Source of the DNA: Micromonospora kangleipakensis
Lineage (GTDB): Bacteria > Actinomycetota > Actinomycetes > Mycobacteriales > Micromonosporaceae
Reading direction: 5' to 3'
DNA: 64,000 bases
Assembly (NCBI RefSeq): GCF_004217615.1
Contig: NZ_SHLD01000001.1
Location: 1 to 64,000 of the forward strand
Numbering within the stretch: position 1 is the stretch's first letter; the number at the start of each line of letters is the position of its first letter. This document shows positions 33,016 through 40,643 of this stretch, one piece after another. A program made the position numbers and the translations under genes. Below the pieces are notes generated by a model, which was given only the letters and a program-made list of their open reading frames with translations, was not told the DNA's origin and did not search any database.

Positions 33016-33738
33016 TCAGATCTTGGCGACCTGGTTGAAGTTCAGCTCGACCGGCGTCTCCCGGCCGAAGATCGACACCAGCACCTTGAGCTTCTGCTGG
33101 TCGGCGTTGATCTCACTGATCGTGGCCGGCAGCGAGGCGAAGGCGCCGTCGGTGACGGTGACCGAGTCGCCGACCTCGAAGTCGAGGACCCTGACCTCGG
33201 GCTTCGCCTTCTTCTCCACGGCCTCCACCGCCGGGGCCAGCCACTTCAGCACCTCGTCGAGGCTCAGCGGCGCCGGGCGGTCGGCCCGGTCGGTGGCCCC
33301 GACGAAGCCGGTGACCCCCGGGGTGTTCCGGACGCAGGAGTAGGACTCGGCGGTCAGCTCCATCCGGACCAGGATGTAGCCCGGGAAGACCTTCGCCTGG
33401 ACCTGGGACCGCTTGCCGTTCTTGACCTCGACCTCTTCCCGGGTCGGCACCTCGACCTGGTAGATGAAGTCCTCCATGTCGAGGGAGGTGATCCGGGTCT
33501 CGAGGTTGGTCTTGACCTTGTTCTCGTAGCCGGCGTAGGAGTGCACCACGTACCAGTCGCCGGGCGCGTAGCGCAGCTTCTGGCGCAGCTCGGCGACCGG
33601 GTCGTACTCCTCGTCCGGCGCGGGCTCGGTGGTCGGGAATTCCGGCTCGCTGGCGGCCTCGACCGACTCATCGTTGGCCGCCGTCGCCACCGTGGACTGC
33701 TCGTCCGTGGTCTCGGCGGTCTCGTCGTACTCAGGCAC
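33016..33738 (-). CDS. nusG: transcription termination/antitermination protein NusG
   Basis: Couples RNA polymerase with the ribosome and Rho. An acidic N-terminal tail of about 50 residues ([20 protein letters not shown]) precedes the NGN domain ([39 protein letters not shown]) and the C-terminal KOW domain ([19 protein letters not shown]). GTG 33738 is the start. The acidic tail is usual in actinobacteria. It follows secE by 38 bases. Confidence 0.97.
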   Translation of the reverse strand: MPEYDETAETTDEQSTVATAANDESVEAASEPEFPTTEPAPDEEYDPVAELRQKLRYAPGDWYVVHSYAGYENKVKTNLETRITSLDMEDFIYQVEVPTREEVEVKNGKRSQVQAKVFPGYILVRMELTAESYSCVRNTPGVTGFVGATDRADRPAPLSLDEVLKWLAPAVEAVEKKAKPEVRVLDFEVGDSVTVTDGAFASLPATISEINADQQKLKVLVSIFGRETPVELNFNQVAKI

Positions 33739-33776
33739 GCTCGCTCACTTCCGTCACTATCGGCACAGTCAGCCGG

Positions 33777-34169
33777 TCAGCTGGGGTTGCCGAAGACCCA
33801 CAGCACGCCCTTCGCGAACGCGAAGTCGAGAAGGCCCACGATCGTCAGCATCACGGCGACGAAGGTGACCACCACGGCGGTGTAGGTCAGCAGCTCCTTG
33901 CGCGTCGGCCAGATGACCTTACGCAGCTCGGCCACGACCTCGCGGAAAAACCGCGCGATGCGGGCGAAGAGGCCCACCCGGTCGGTGTCCTTGCGGGTCT
34001 TCCGACCGTCGGCCGACTCAGCCCGGGCCCGCGCGCGGGTCGCGGTGCCACCCCGGGAGACCGGCTCGTCCGCGTCGGTGGCGTCGTCGTCGGCCACGTC
34101 GTCGACGACCGCGTCTTCGCGCTCACGCTCGTCGCCGGCGTCCTCGCCGCGCCGCTTGCTCTCGGCCAC
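33777..34169 (-). CDS. secE: preprotein translocase subunit SecE
   Basis: Clamp subunit of SecYEG. The 130-residue product has an acidic and arginine-rich N-terminal part, then the amphipathic helix ARFFREVVAELRKVIWPTRK and one membrane span (TAVVVTFVAVMLTIVGLLDF). GTG 34169 is preferred because GGAGGG lies four bases upstream; the open frame continues to 34325 without family likeness. It lies between tRNA-Trp and nusG, as in other actinobacteria. Confidence 0.94.
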   Translation of the reverse strand: MAESKRRGEDAGDEREREDAVVDDVADDDATDADEPVSRGGTATRARARAESADGRKTRKDTDRVGLFARIARFFREVVAELRKVIWPTRKELLTYTAVVVTFVAVMLTIVGLLDFAFAKGVLWVFGNPS

Positions 34170-34381
34170 TTCGCCCTCCGTGCGGGGTATCGGGTCGCAC
34201 GCCGATGGGCGTGCGCGGCGTTTGGTCACGCCGGCCGGACCAACCGTCCCGCGACGGGCCGCGGCCGGCGGACCGACCGGGAGGGCCCGATTGCCTCGGA
34301 ACCACCCCGCCGATGCCACCACCACGGGCCGAACGCCGCCGTTCGGCGGCGCGACCCACGGGAACGGTCAGGCCTGAGGCG

Positions 34382-34454
<73 letters not shown>

Positions 34455-34521
34455 GTGCGGCAACTCGCACCCCACTCGACCACGCACGGCCGAGCAGGGG
34501 TCACTTGCCCCACGGCGGACC

Positions 34522-34551
34522 AGTGTACGGGTAGTCGTACGACTTTCCCAA
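34522..34551 (-). promoter_or_regulatory. tRNA-Trp–secE–nusG promoter with palindrome in the spacer
   Basis: TTGGGA (34551-34546) and TACACT (34527-34522) are 18 bases apart on the minus strand, about 70 bases before the tRNA. The spacer holds the perfect 12-base palindrome AGTCGTACGACT (34533-34544), which may be an operator. Confidence 0.5.
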
Positions 34552-34582
34552 CCGGTCTGCCACCAGCGCGTCAGAACACCCC

Positions 34583-34975
34583 TCAGCGGGGCGTCCGGAT
34601 GGTCGCCCGGGCCTGCGAGAGCACCTTCTCCCCCAGGCAGGTCGCGGTCACGTCGAGCCTGGTCAGACCGTCTTCGGTGACCTCCTTGACCACCGCGGCG
34701 ACCTCGATCTCGGTGCCCTGGTCGTCGTCCGGGACCACCACCGGGCGGGTGAACCGGACGCCGAAGTCGACCACCGCGTCCGGCGCGCCGGCCCAGGCGG
34801 TGACCGCCCGGCCGACCAGCGCCATGGTGAACATGCCGTGGGCGATCACCCCCGGCAGTCCCACCTTGGTGGCGAACCGGTCGCTCCAGTGGATGGGGTT
34901 GAAGTCGCCGGAGGCGCCCGCGTAGCGGACCAGGTCCGCGCGGGTCACCCGGAACGTCTGGGTGGGCAGTTCCAT
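34583..34975 (-). CDS. hadB: MaoC-like (3R)-hydroxyacyl dehydratase subunit, HadB type
   Basis: Hot-dog-fold dehydratase of 130 residues. The hydratase motif is visible as YAGASGDFNPIHWSD with the catalytic Asp and His, followed by GLPGVIAHGMFTMALVG. In mycobacteria the same gene pair beside tRNA-Trp-secE-nusG encodes the HadAB dehydratase of fatty-acid elongation; mycolate-free actinobacteria keep it with less certain substrate. Its ATG lies one base after the hadA stop, so the two subunits are coupled. Confidence 0.85.
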   Translation of the reverse strand: MELPTQTFRVTRADLVRYAGASGDFNPIHWSDRFATKVGLPGVIAHGMFTMALVGRAVTAWAGAPDAVVDFGVRFTRPVVVPDDDQGTEIEVAAVVKEVTEDGLTRLDVTATCLGEKVLSQARATIRTPR

Positions 34976-34976
34976 G

Positions 34977-35423
34977 TCAGGCCTCCCCGCGTACGACGAT
35001 CTTGGACCAGACGGCGACCACCGGCTCGCCGGCGGCGGTGCGCACGTCGGTGCGGGTGGTCAGGAAGCCGTGCCCGCCCCGGCTGGTGATGTCCTCGATG
35101 GTGTTCACGCAGACCAGCTCGTCACCGGCGATCACCGGACGGGTGTACGCGAACCGCTGGTCGCCGTGGACCACCCGGCTGTAGTCCACGCCGAGGGCCG
35201 GATCCTCGATGATCTGCCGGTTGGCGGCCATGGTGACCACCACGGGGAAGGTCGGCGGCGCGACCACGTCGGGGTGCCCGAGCGCGCGGGCCGCCTCCGG
35301 GTCGTGGTGGGCCGGGTCGGTGGCGCCGATGGCCGTGGCGAACTCACGGATCTTTTCTCGGCCCACCTGGTAGGGGGCGGTCGGCGGGTAGGTCCGGCCG
35401 ACGAAGGACGGGTCCAGGGACAT
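34977..35423 (-). CDS. hadA: MaoC-like dehydratase partner subunit, HadA type (UPF0336)
   Basis: Hot-dog-fold protein of 148 residues with the FAS1-like dehydratase N-terminal pattern: MSLDPSFVGRTYPPTAPYQV, PPTFPVVVTMAANRQIIED and HGDQRFAYTRPVIAGDEL. It lacks the Asp/His hydratase motif carried by hadB, which fits the non-catalytic, substrate-binding partner of HadAB. ATG 35423 is only six bases after a TAGGTT string, so the mRNA may be leaderless. It follows the rpmG terminator. Confidence 0.83.
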   Translation of the reverse strand: MSLDPSFVGRTYPPTAPYQVGREKIREFATAIGATDPAHHDPEAARALGHPDVVAPPTFPVVVTMAANRQIIEDPALGVDYSRVVHGDQRFAYTRPVIAGDELVCVNTIEDITSRGGHGFLTTRTDVRTAAGEPVVAVWSKIVVRGEA

Positions 35424-35446
35424 GCCGCGAACCTACACGGAAAACA

Positions 35447-35506
35447 CGAACGCCGATCCGTACGGGGCGGCGGCTCGGGGCCGTCGTCCGTGTGGATCGG
35501 CGTTCG
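35447..35506 (-). terminator. rpmG terminator
   Basis: CGAACGCCGATCC and GGATCGGCGTTCG form 13 perfect pairs; the long interior can form a second imperfect stem (ACGG/CCGT outward). The minus strand continues TGTTTTCC. It separates rpmG from hadA. Confidence 0.7.
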
Positions 35507-35545
35507 GAATTGCTGCGGGACCGGGCCGGCCGAGCCGGCCGCGGG

Positions 35546-35713
35546 TCAGCGGGTCTCGCGGTGGATGGTGTGCTTGCCGTCCCGGGGGCAGAACTTCTTC
35601 AGCTCGATGCGGTCCGGGTCGTTACGACGGTTCTTGCGCGTGATGTAGTTGCGCTCCTTGCACTCCACACACGCCAAAGTGATCTTCGGCCGGACATCGG
35701 TCGCCTTCGCCAC
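35546..35713 (-). CDS. rpmG: 50S ribosomal protein L33
   Basis: A 55-residue L33: [20 protein letters not shown], then [20 protein letters not shown] and IHRETR at the end. GTG 35713 is the start, with GAGGAAGG upstream. The first zinc pair is present (CVEC), but the second is incomplete: CPRD where the zinc-binding form has CPxC. It therefore looks intermediate between C+ and C- forms, or zinc is held with an aspartate. Its own promoter lies at 35758-35787 and a terminator follows. Confidence 0.93.
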   Translation of the reverse strand: MAKATDVRPKITLACVECKERNYITRKNRRNDPDRIELKKFCPRDGKHTIHRETR

Positions 35714-35757
35714 GGCGGAGTGCCTTCCTCGCTAACGGATAACAACTACGGCGCATC

Positions 35758-35787
35758 AGCCTACGCACTGACGGCGCGGACATGCAA
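35758..35787 (-). promoter_or_regulatory. candidate rpmG promoter
   Basis: TTGCAT (35787-35782) and TAGGCT (35763-35758) are 18 bases apart on the minus strand, 45 bases before the rpmG start. The -10 is a good actinobacterial match. Confidence 0.45.
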
Positions 35788-35789
35788 AG

Positions 35790-35836
35790 TGGGCGCCTGT
35801 GGCGCCCATCCCACCGACCGCCGGGAAGCCCGGCGG
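35790..35836 (-). terminator. twin terminators after tRNA-Met
   Basis: Two short hairpins lie in tandem: 35818-35836 (CCGCCGGG, AAG, CCCGGCGG) and 35790-35808 (TGGGCGCC, TGT, GGCGCCCA). The second is followed by CTTTGC on the minus strand. Together they probably end the tRNA-Thr/tRNA-Met transcript. Confidence 0.55.
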
Positions 35837-35843
35837 ACGAGAG

Positions 35844-35916
35844 TAGCGGTGGCCGGACTTGAACCGGCGACACAGCGATTATGAGCCGCTTGCTCTGCCA
35901 TCTGAGCTACACCGCC
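35844..35916 (-). tRNA. trnM: tRNA-Met (CAU), elongator type
   Basis: Seventy-three bases with D arm GCTCAGATGGCAGAGC, anticodon loop CTCATAA (anticodon CAU) and T arm GCCGGTTCAAGTCCGGC. The acceptor stem GGCGGTG/CACCGCT closes with a G-U pair at 1-72. A paired 1-72 end and lack of three G-C pairs in the anticodon stem argue for the elongator rather than initiator tRNA. CCA is not encoded. Confidence 0.92.
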
Positions 35917-35941
35917 GTGGCGGGTCCAGCCGGACCCTGTG

Positions 35942-36014
35942 AGCCCCCTTACGGAATCGAACCGTAGACCTTCTCCTTACCATGGAGACGCTCTGCCGAC
36001 TGAGCTAAGGGGGC
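35942..36014 (-). tRNA. trnT: tRNA-Thr (GGU)
   Basis: Seventy-three bases with acceptor stem GCCCCCT/AGGGGGC, D arm GCTCAGTCGGCAGAGC, anticodon stem-loop TCTCCATGGTAAGGAGA (anticodon GGU) and a T arm with GGTTCGATTCC. It is 25 bases upstream of tRNA-Met and likely cotranscribed with it. Confidence 0.95.
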
Positions 36015-36121
36015 CTACCCGATCACCCCGAAGGGCGTCGCGCAGAGGAAACAGTACACGACCCCGCCGCCGAGGTGAAATCGGATCCCCCCATACCCGG
36101 GGTGATCCGCGTCCTCCCAGC

Positions 36122-38662
36122 TCAGAGCAGGGTCACCGAACGGTCCGGGACCACCCGCAGCCGGGGCGCCTCGGCGGCGGCCTCCGGCTCCACCTGGGCG
36201 CCGAACCACGCCTCCAGCCGCTCGTACGGCAGCGGCCGGCTGAACAGGAAGCCCTGGCCGATCTCGCAGCCGATGTCCTGGAGCAGTTCGAGGGTGAGCT
36301 CGCTCTCCACCCCCTCGGCGACCACCGCGAGGCCGAACTGCTGGGAGAGCGTCACCACCGCGTTGACGATCGCCAGGTCGCCCGGGTCGGTCGCCATGCC
36401 CTGCACGAACGAGCGGTCCACCTTCACCTCGTGGACCGGCAGCCGGCGCAGGTAGGCCAGGGACGAGGAGCCCGTCCCGAAGTCGTCCACCGAGAGCCGT
36501 ACGCCGAGGTCACGCAGCCGGTGCAGGGTCGGTATCGGCCGGTCCGTGCCGTCCAGCACCCCGGCCTCGCGGATCTCGAAGGTGAGCCGCTGCGGCGGCA
36601 CGCCGTACTCGTCGAGCAGCTCGCGTACCTGGTCCGGGAAGTGCGGGTCGGTGAGCGTACGCGCGGAGAGGTTGACGGCGACGGCGAGCGGCTGCTCGGC
36701 GTGGGCCCAGTCCCGACTGCGCCGCAGCCCCTCCCGGAGCACCACCTCGGTGAGCCGGCCGAGCTGGCCGGTGTGCTCGGCCACCGCGACGAAGTCCTCC
36801 GGGGCGACCGTGCCGTGCGTCGGATGCTCCCAGCGGGCCAGGCACTCGACGCCGAGCAGCCGCCGGTCCCGCAACGTCACCTTCGGCTGGAAGTAGACCT
36901 CCAGCGCACCCTCGTCGAGGGCGCGCCGCAGGTCGCCGGCGAGGCCGAGGCGGCGCAGCGACCGAGACTCCAGCGCCGGGTTGAACAGCTGCACGCTGCC
37001 GGGCACCGCCTTGGCCGCCGTCGCGGCCAGGTCGACCCGTTGCAGCAGGGTCGCGGCGTCGCTGCCGTGATCCGGGTATACGGCCACCCCGACGGCGGTG
37101 TCCACGTCGAGGGTGAGCGAGTCGAAGACCATCTCGTCGCGGATCTGCTCGCGCAGCTCGGCGGCGAGCTCCAGGGCCGCCTCGGCGTTCTCCAGCCGCA
37201 GGGTGACCAGGAACTCGTCGCCGCCCGCCCGGCCCACCAGGGCGGACGACGGGGCGCAAGCGCGCAGGCGCTCGGCCACCTCGACGAGGACCTTGTCGCC
37301 CGCGGCGTGTCCCAGCGACTCGTTGACCTGGCGCAGCCCGTCCACGTCGAAGAGCAGCACGGCGACCACCTCGCCGGGCGCCCGGATCTTCACCGCCTCG
37401 TCCAGCGCGCCGGTGATCCGCCGCCGGTTGGGCAGCTTGGTCAGCGCGTCGTGGTACGCGTCGTGGCGCAGCCGGTCGACCAGCCGGGAATTCTCCAGGG
37501 CGACCGCGACGTGCGCCGCCACCGTCTCGAAGACGGGGATGTCGGCCGAGGTGAGGTGGTTGGTGTCGCCCAGCCGGTTGACGATCTCCAGCGTGCCGAT
37601 CACGGCCTGGCCGGACCGCAGCGGCACGACCAGGACGTCCTTGGCGGGGCCGGAGGCGGACCTGACCAGATCCGGGTCGTCGCCCAGCTTCCGCCCGGCC
37701 GCCACCCGCTGACCCGACTGAAGTACCCGTTGCCGGATCGCCGGCGGGCCGGGCGCAAAGTCGAGCAGGCCGGGGTCGTCGACCCGGGCGGTGAGCAGGA
37801 CCTCCGGATGCCGCCCCTGCGGCGGCAGCCAGAGAGTGGCGTACTCGGCCTGCATGAGGCTGCGGATCCGGCCGAGCAGCGCGTCGACGAGCGTGCCGTC
37901 CTGGCCGCTCTGGGTCACTGCCTTGGTCAGGTCGTACAGGTCGGCGAGCGTGCGGTGCTGCCGGAAGAACCGCGAGTAGGACCGGTAGACGAAGGCCACC
38001 GCCACCGCCACCGCTGCGAGCAGGAGGATCGCCCAGCCGCTGCTGCTGAGCACGATGAGGATGACCAGACCGATGGTGACGTTGACCGCCGCGGCCAGCA
38101 GCGTGGGTGCCGCCGTCCGGACCACCTGCCAGCCCGCCTGCAAGCCCTGCAGCAGGCTGATCACGCCACCCACGGCGCCGAGCGTGACCAGCGTGTACGT
38201 GCTCACCGCGAGGAAGAGCACGCCCCAGGTCGGCGGCCCGACGCCCTCGACCGGCGGCATGGCGAGCAGCACCAGGCTGGCGACGGTCGCCGCCGCCCCG
38301 GCCTTCGCCACGTTGAACCACACCTTGGTCGGCGTCAGGCGGCGTCTCATCTGACCGATCAGCGCGGCGAGCGCGGCGACCAGGACGACGGTGACCGGCT
38401 GCAGATAGTGGAAAGCGAGCACGAGCGGGATCTCCGTCAACGTGACGGAGAGCCCCTGCCGGAGGACGATGAACTGGAGGACCTGAGTGCCCGCAGCCAC
38501 CAGGACGAACAGCAGCACCGGTGCGGCCAGGGCGTCCCGCGCGGTCGGCGGGGTGGCCAGGCTGAGGATGACCAGGCCGACGACGGTGATCAGTGCGAGC
38601 GGACCGGTGATCAGCCAGGCTGAATCCGTCGTCCTCCGCGCCGACGGTCGACTCGTTGCCAT
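36122..38662 (-). CDS. membrane-bound GGDEF/EAL cyclic-di-GMP protein
   Basis: An 846-residue protein: about eight membrane helices (residues 20-240), a GAF-like region (to about 410), a GGDEF domain and an EAL domain. The diguanylate cyclase motif AGGDEF and the metal aspartate in LLFDVDGLRQVN are intact. In the EAL domain the first motif reads ECLARW instead of EAL, but VNLSART, DDFGTGSSSL, KVDRSF, EGVE and GQGFLFSRPLP are present, so hydrolysis remains possible. ATG 38662 is chosen because GAGGAG lies four bases upstream; GTG 38674 is an alternative. It may make and degrade c-di-GMP in response to a membrane signal. It sits alone. Confidence 0.9.
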   Translation of the reverse strand: MATSRPSARRTTDSAWLITGPLALITVVGLVILSLATPPTARDALAAPVLLFVLVAAGTQVLQFIVLRQGLSVTLTEIPLVLAFHYLQPVTVVLVAALAALIGQMRRRLTPTKVWFNVAKAGAAATVASLVLLAMPPVEGVGPPTWGVLFLAVSTYTLVTLGAVGGVISLLQGLQAGWQVVRTAAPTLLAAAVNVTIGLVILIVLSSSGWAILLLAAVAVAVAFVYRSYSRFFRQHRTLADLYDLTKAVTQSGQDGTLVDALLGRIRSLMQAEYATLWLPPQGRHPEVLLTARVDDPGLLDFAPGPPAIRQRVLQSGQRVAAGRKLGDDPDLVRSASGPAKDVLVVPLRSGQAVIGTLEIVNRLGDTNHLTSADIPVFETVAAHVAVALENSRLVDRLRHDAYHDALTKLPNRRRITGALDEAVKIRAPGEVVAVLLFDVDGLRQVNESLGHAAGDKVLVEVAERLRACAPSSALVGRAGGDEFLVTLRLENAEAALELAAELREQIRDEMVFDSLTLDVDTAVGVAVYPDHGSDAATLLQRVDLAATAAKAVPGSVQLFNPALESRSLRRLGLAGDLRRALDEGALEVYFQPKVTLRDRRLLGVECLARWEHPTHGTVAPEDFVAVAEHTGQLGRLTEVVLREGLRRSRDWAHAEQPLAVAVNLSARTLTDPHFPDQVRELLDEYGVPPQRLTFEIREAGVLDGTDRPIPTLHRLRDLGVRLSVDDFGTGSSSLAYLRRLPVHEVKVDRSFVQGMATDPGDLAIVNAVVTLSQQFGLAVVAEGVESELTLELLQDIGCEIGQGFLFSRPLPYERLEAWFGAQVEPEAAAEAPRLRVVPDRSVTLL

Positions 38663-38722
38663 CCCGCTCCTCACAGAGTGACGCCTGGCCGAAGCCGCCA
38701 GGACGCGAGTGTCCCGGGGAGG

Positions 38723-38872
38723 TTACGGAACGAGCGTGGCCACGATCGCGGCGGACCAGTCGTATTCCATCTGGTGCAGGTCGGGTTCACCGATGACACC
38801 GCCAGCCAGGGCGGCAAGGGCAACGAGCGCCAGCGTCACGCCGAGCAGCCGGCCGGACCTACGACCAGACAT
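38723..38872 (-). CDS. small membrane-anchored or secreted protein
   Basis: Forty-nine residues: MSGRRSGRLLG, a hydrophobic stretch VTLALVALAALAGGVIG, then EPDLHQMEYDWSAAIVATLV. AGGAG lies seven bases before ATG 38872, which supports translation. The layout (two arginines, a membrane segment, a short polar tail) fits a small membrane protein or an uncleaved signal anchor. It is 60 bases upstream of the GGDEF/EAL gene in the same direction and could be its partner. No family recognised. Confidence 0.5.
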   Translation of the reverse strand: MSGRRSGRLLGVTLALVALAALAGGVIGEPDLHQMEYDWSAAIVATLVP

Positions 38873-39231
38873 GACTGTGCTCCTGTCGGCAGGGGGTGCA
38901 GAAAACAATGGAGATTCCATGATGGTGCCACAGCACGCTCGGCCTGGAAAGTTGCAGCAGCGCCCGCGAGACGCTCGCAGGAGCTGCTCGAGCCGTCTGG
39001 TTGGGCGGGTCAGTCATGTGGCCAGAATCTTTGTCGTTTCCCCCGTCGTGCCATAGTCCCAAAAACCGACCTAGCGCCAGAATTGGCACCTAGATCCTCT
39101 ACCACCCGTAGCGGACACGCAACCGGTCGTCCACCGGCACGTTGACCGATCCCCGACATCGGTCCGGCGGTCGTCCGCCGCCCGGAACGAACGCGACTCG
39201 GGAGCCTGGCCGGATTGCGACAATTATGACG
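38873..39231. other. no gene recognised
   Basis: About 360 bases between the small membrane gene and the first island trace. Open frames here show no family likeness and no good ribosome-binding site. It is the left flank of the island. Confidence 0.4.
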
Positions 39232-39285
39232 AAGGCCCCGGATCCGCAGTCGCAGATCAGGGCCTTGCCGTTGCCTGGTGGCGGG
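39232..39285. repeat. left-most trace of the tRNA-Tyr att/terminator unit
   Basis: A hairpin (AAGGCCC ... GATC / GATC ... GGGCCTT, 39232-39266) is followed by CCGTTGCCTGGTGGCGGG. The run from GGCCTTGCCG to GGTGGCGGG (39261-39285) equals the sequence left of the att copy at 47093. The tRNA likeness stops after GGTGGCGGG. It is probably the far border of an older insertion. Confidence 0.5.
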
Positions 39286-39351
39286 CGCAGCCTGTGGTTG
39301 TCGGTCGCGGTGTCCCACCACATGCTTGACGGGATGGCAGGAGACATCTCG

Positions 39352-40443
39352 CTAGTGTGCTGCGCTAGAAATCCGCCTACAAAATCGTGCGAGTGATTCG
39401 AGAATCTCCTCGGCGGTCTTGGTCCAGGTGAAGGGCCTGGGGTTGGTGTTCCAGTCTGCGATCCAGGTGCGGATGTCGGCTTCCAGGCTGTGAACGCTCT
39501 TGTGGGCGCCGCGGCGGATCTTCTGCTCTGTGAGGTAGCCGAACCAGCGTTCGACCTGGTTGATCCAGGAGGAACCGGTCGGTGTGAAGTGCATGTGGAA
39601 GCGGGGATGGCGGGCCAGCCACGCCCGCACGGCGGGGGTCTTGTGGGTGCCGTAGTTGTCGCAGACCAGGTGCACGTCCAGATCGGCTGGCACGGCTTTG
39701 TCGATCGTGGCCAGGAACTTCTTGAACTCGGTCGCGCGGTGCTGGCGGTGCAGTTCGCCGATGACGGTGCCGTCGGCGATGTTGAACGCGGCGAACAGGC
39801 TGGTGATGCCGTTGCGGGCGTAGTCGTGGGTGCGGCGTTCGGGCATGCCGGGCATCATCGGCAGCACCGGCTGGGACCGGTCCAGGGCCTGGATCTGCGA
39901 CTTCTCATCCACGCAGAGCACCACGGCCCGTTCGGGCGGGTTGTGGTAGAGCCCGACCACGTCGACGACCTTCTCGATGAACTGCGGATCCGTGGAGAGC
40001 TTGAACGTGTCGGCCAGATGCGGCTTGAGGCCGAAGTCCCGCCAGATCCGTCCGACGGTGGACTTCGACAGTCCGGACTTCTCCGCCATGGAGGTACGCG
40101 ACCAGTGGGTGGCGTTACGTGGCGTCTGCTCCAAGGTGGCGACGACGACCTCTTCGACCCGGTCCAAACCGATGGACGGAGGACGACCCGGCCGCGGCTC
40201 GTCGATCAGTCCGTCCAGCCGCAGCTTCAAAAATCGGCGACGCCATTTCCCCACCGTGGACAGATGAACACCCAGTGCCGTTGCCACATCAGTGTTCGAG
40301 CCGCCATCGGCGCAGGCCAGAATGATCCGGGAGCGCATCGCGAGGACCTGCGCCGTCTTCGCCCGCCGCGACCATCGGGTCAATGTCGCACGTTCTTCAT
40401 CGGTCAACGTCAGCGGCGGGGTGGGACGCCCAGTCCTCGGCAT
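39352..40443 (-). CDS. IS630 family transposase
   Basis: A 363-residue DDE transposase. An N-terminal helix-turn-helix (SNTDVATALGVHLSTVGKWR) and a winged segment (LSKSTVGRIWRDFGLKP) bind DNA. The catalytic residues are in VDEKSQ, VCDNYGTHK and WINQVERWFGYL. The frame is intact, so the element may be active. The TAG stop is made by the terminal TA duplication plus the first flanking base, so the coding region runs to the very end of the element. ATG 40443 lies 46 bases inside the right end. Confidence 0.92.
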   Translation of the reverse strand: MPRTGRPTPPLTLTDEERATLTRWSRRAKTAQVLAMRSRIILACADGGSNTDVATALGVHLSTVGKWRRRFLKLRLDGLIDEPRPGRPPSIGLDRVEEVVVATLEQTPRNATHWSRTSMAEKSGLSKSTVGRIWRDFGLKPHLADTFKLSTDPQFIEKVVDVVGLYHNPPERAVVLCVDEKSQIQALDRSQPVLPMMPGMPERRTHDYARNGITSLFAAFNIADGTVIGELHRQHRATEFKKFLATIDKAVPADLDVHLVCDNYGTHKTPAVRAWLARHPRFHMHFTPTGSSWINQVERWFGYLTEQKIRRGAHKSVHSLEADIRTWIADWNTNPRPFTWTKTAEEILESLARFCRRISSAAH

Positions 40444-40491
40444 CCCACCACCATACCCACTTATCAGGCGAATTTCTGGCGCACCGCACTA
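39353..40491 (-). mobile_element. IS630-type insertion sequence
   Basis: Imperfect terminal inverted repeats start GTGTGCTGCGCTAGAAAT at the left (from 39355) and GTGCGGTGCGCCAGAAAT at the right (inward from 40489); 20 of 24 bases match. Each end is flanked by TA, the target duplicated by this family. The element is 1135 bases and contains one transposase gene. No gene is visibly interrupted. Confidence 0.85.
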
Positions 40492-40643
40492 GTGCCGTGA
40501 CCACGAACGTTCACGGTGTTGCTGACACGCCGTAAACCTTGCCTGGCCTACGGCGTTGTTGCGGTCAGGCTGCGACGGTGGCAGATCCCGTACGCGTGCG
40601 GCGGCTCACTGACCAGGAGGATCACGCGCGAACCGGAGCGGGC

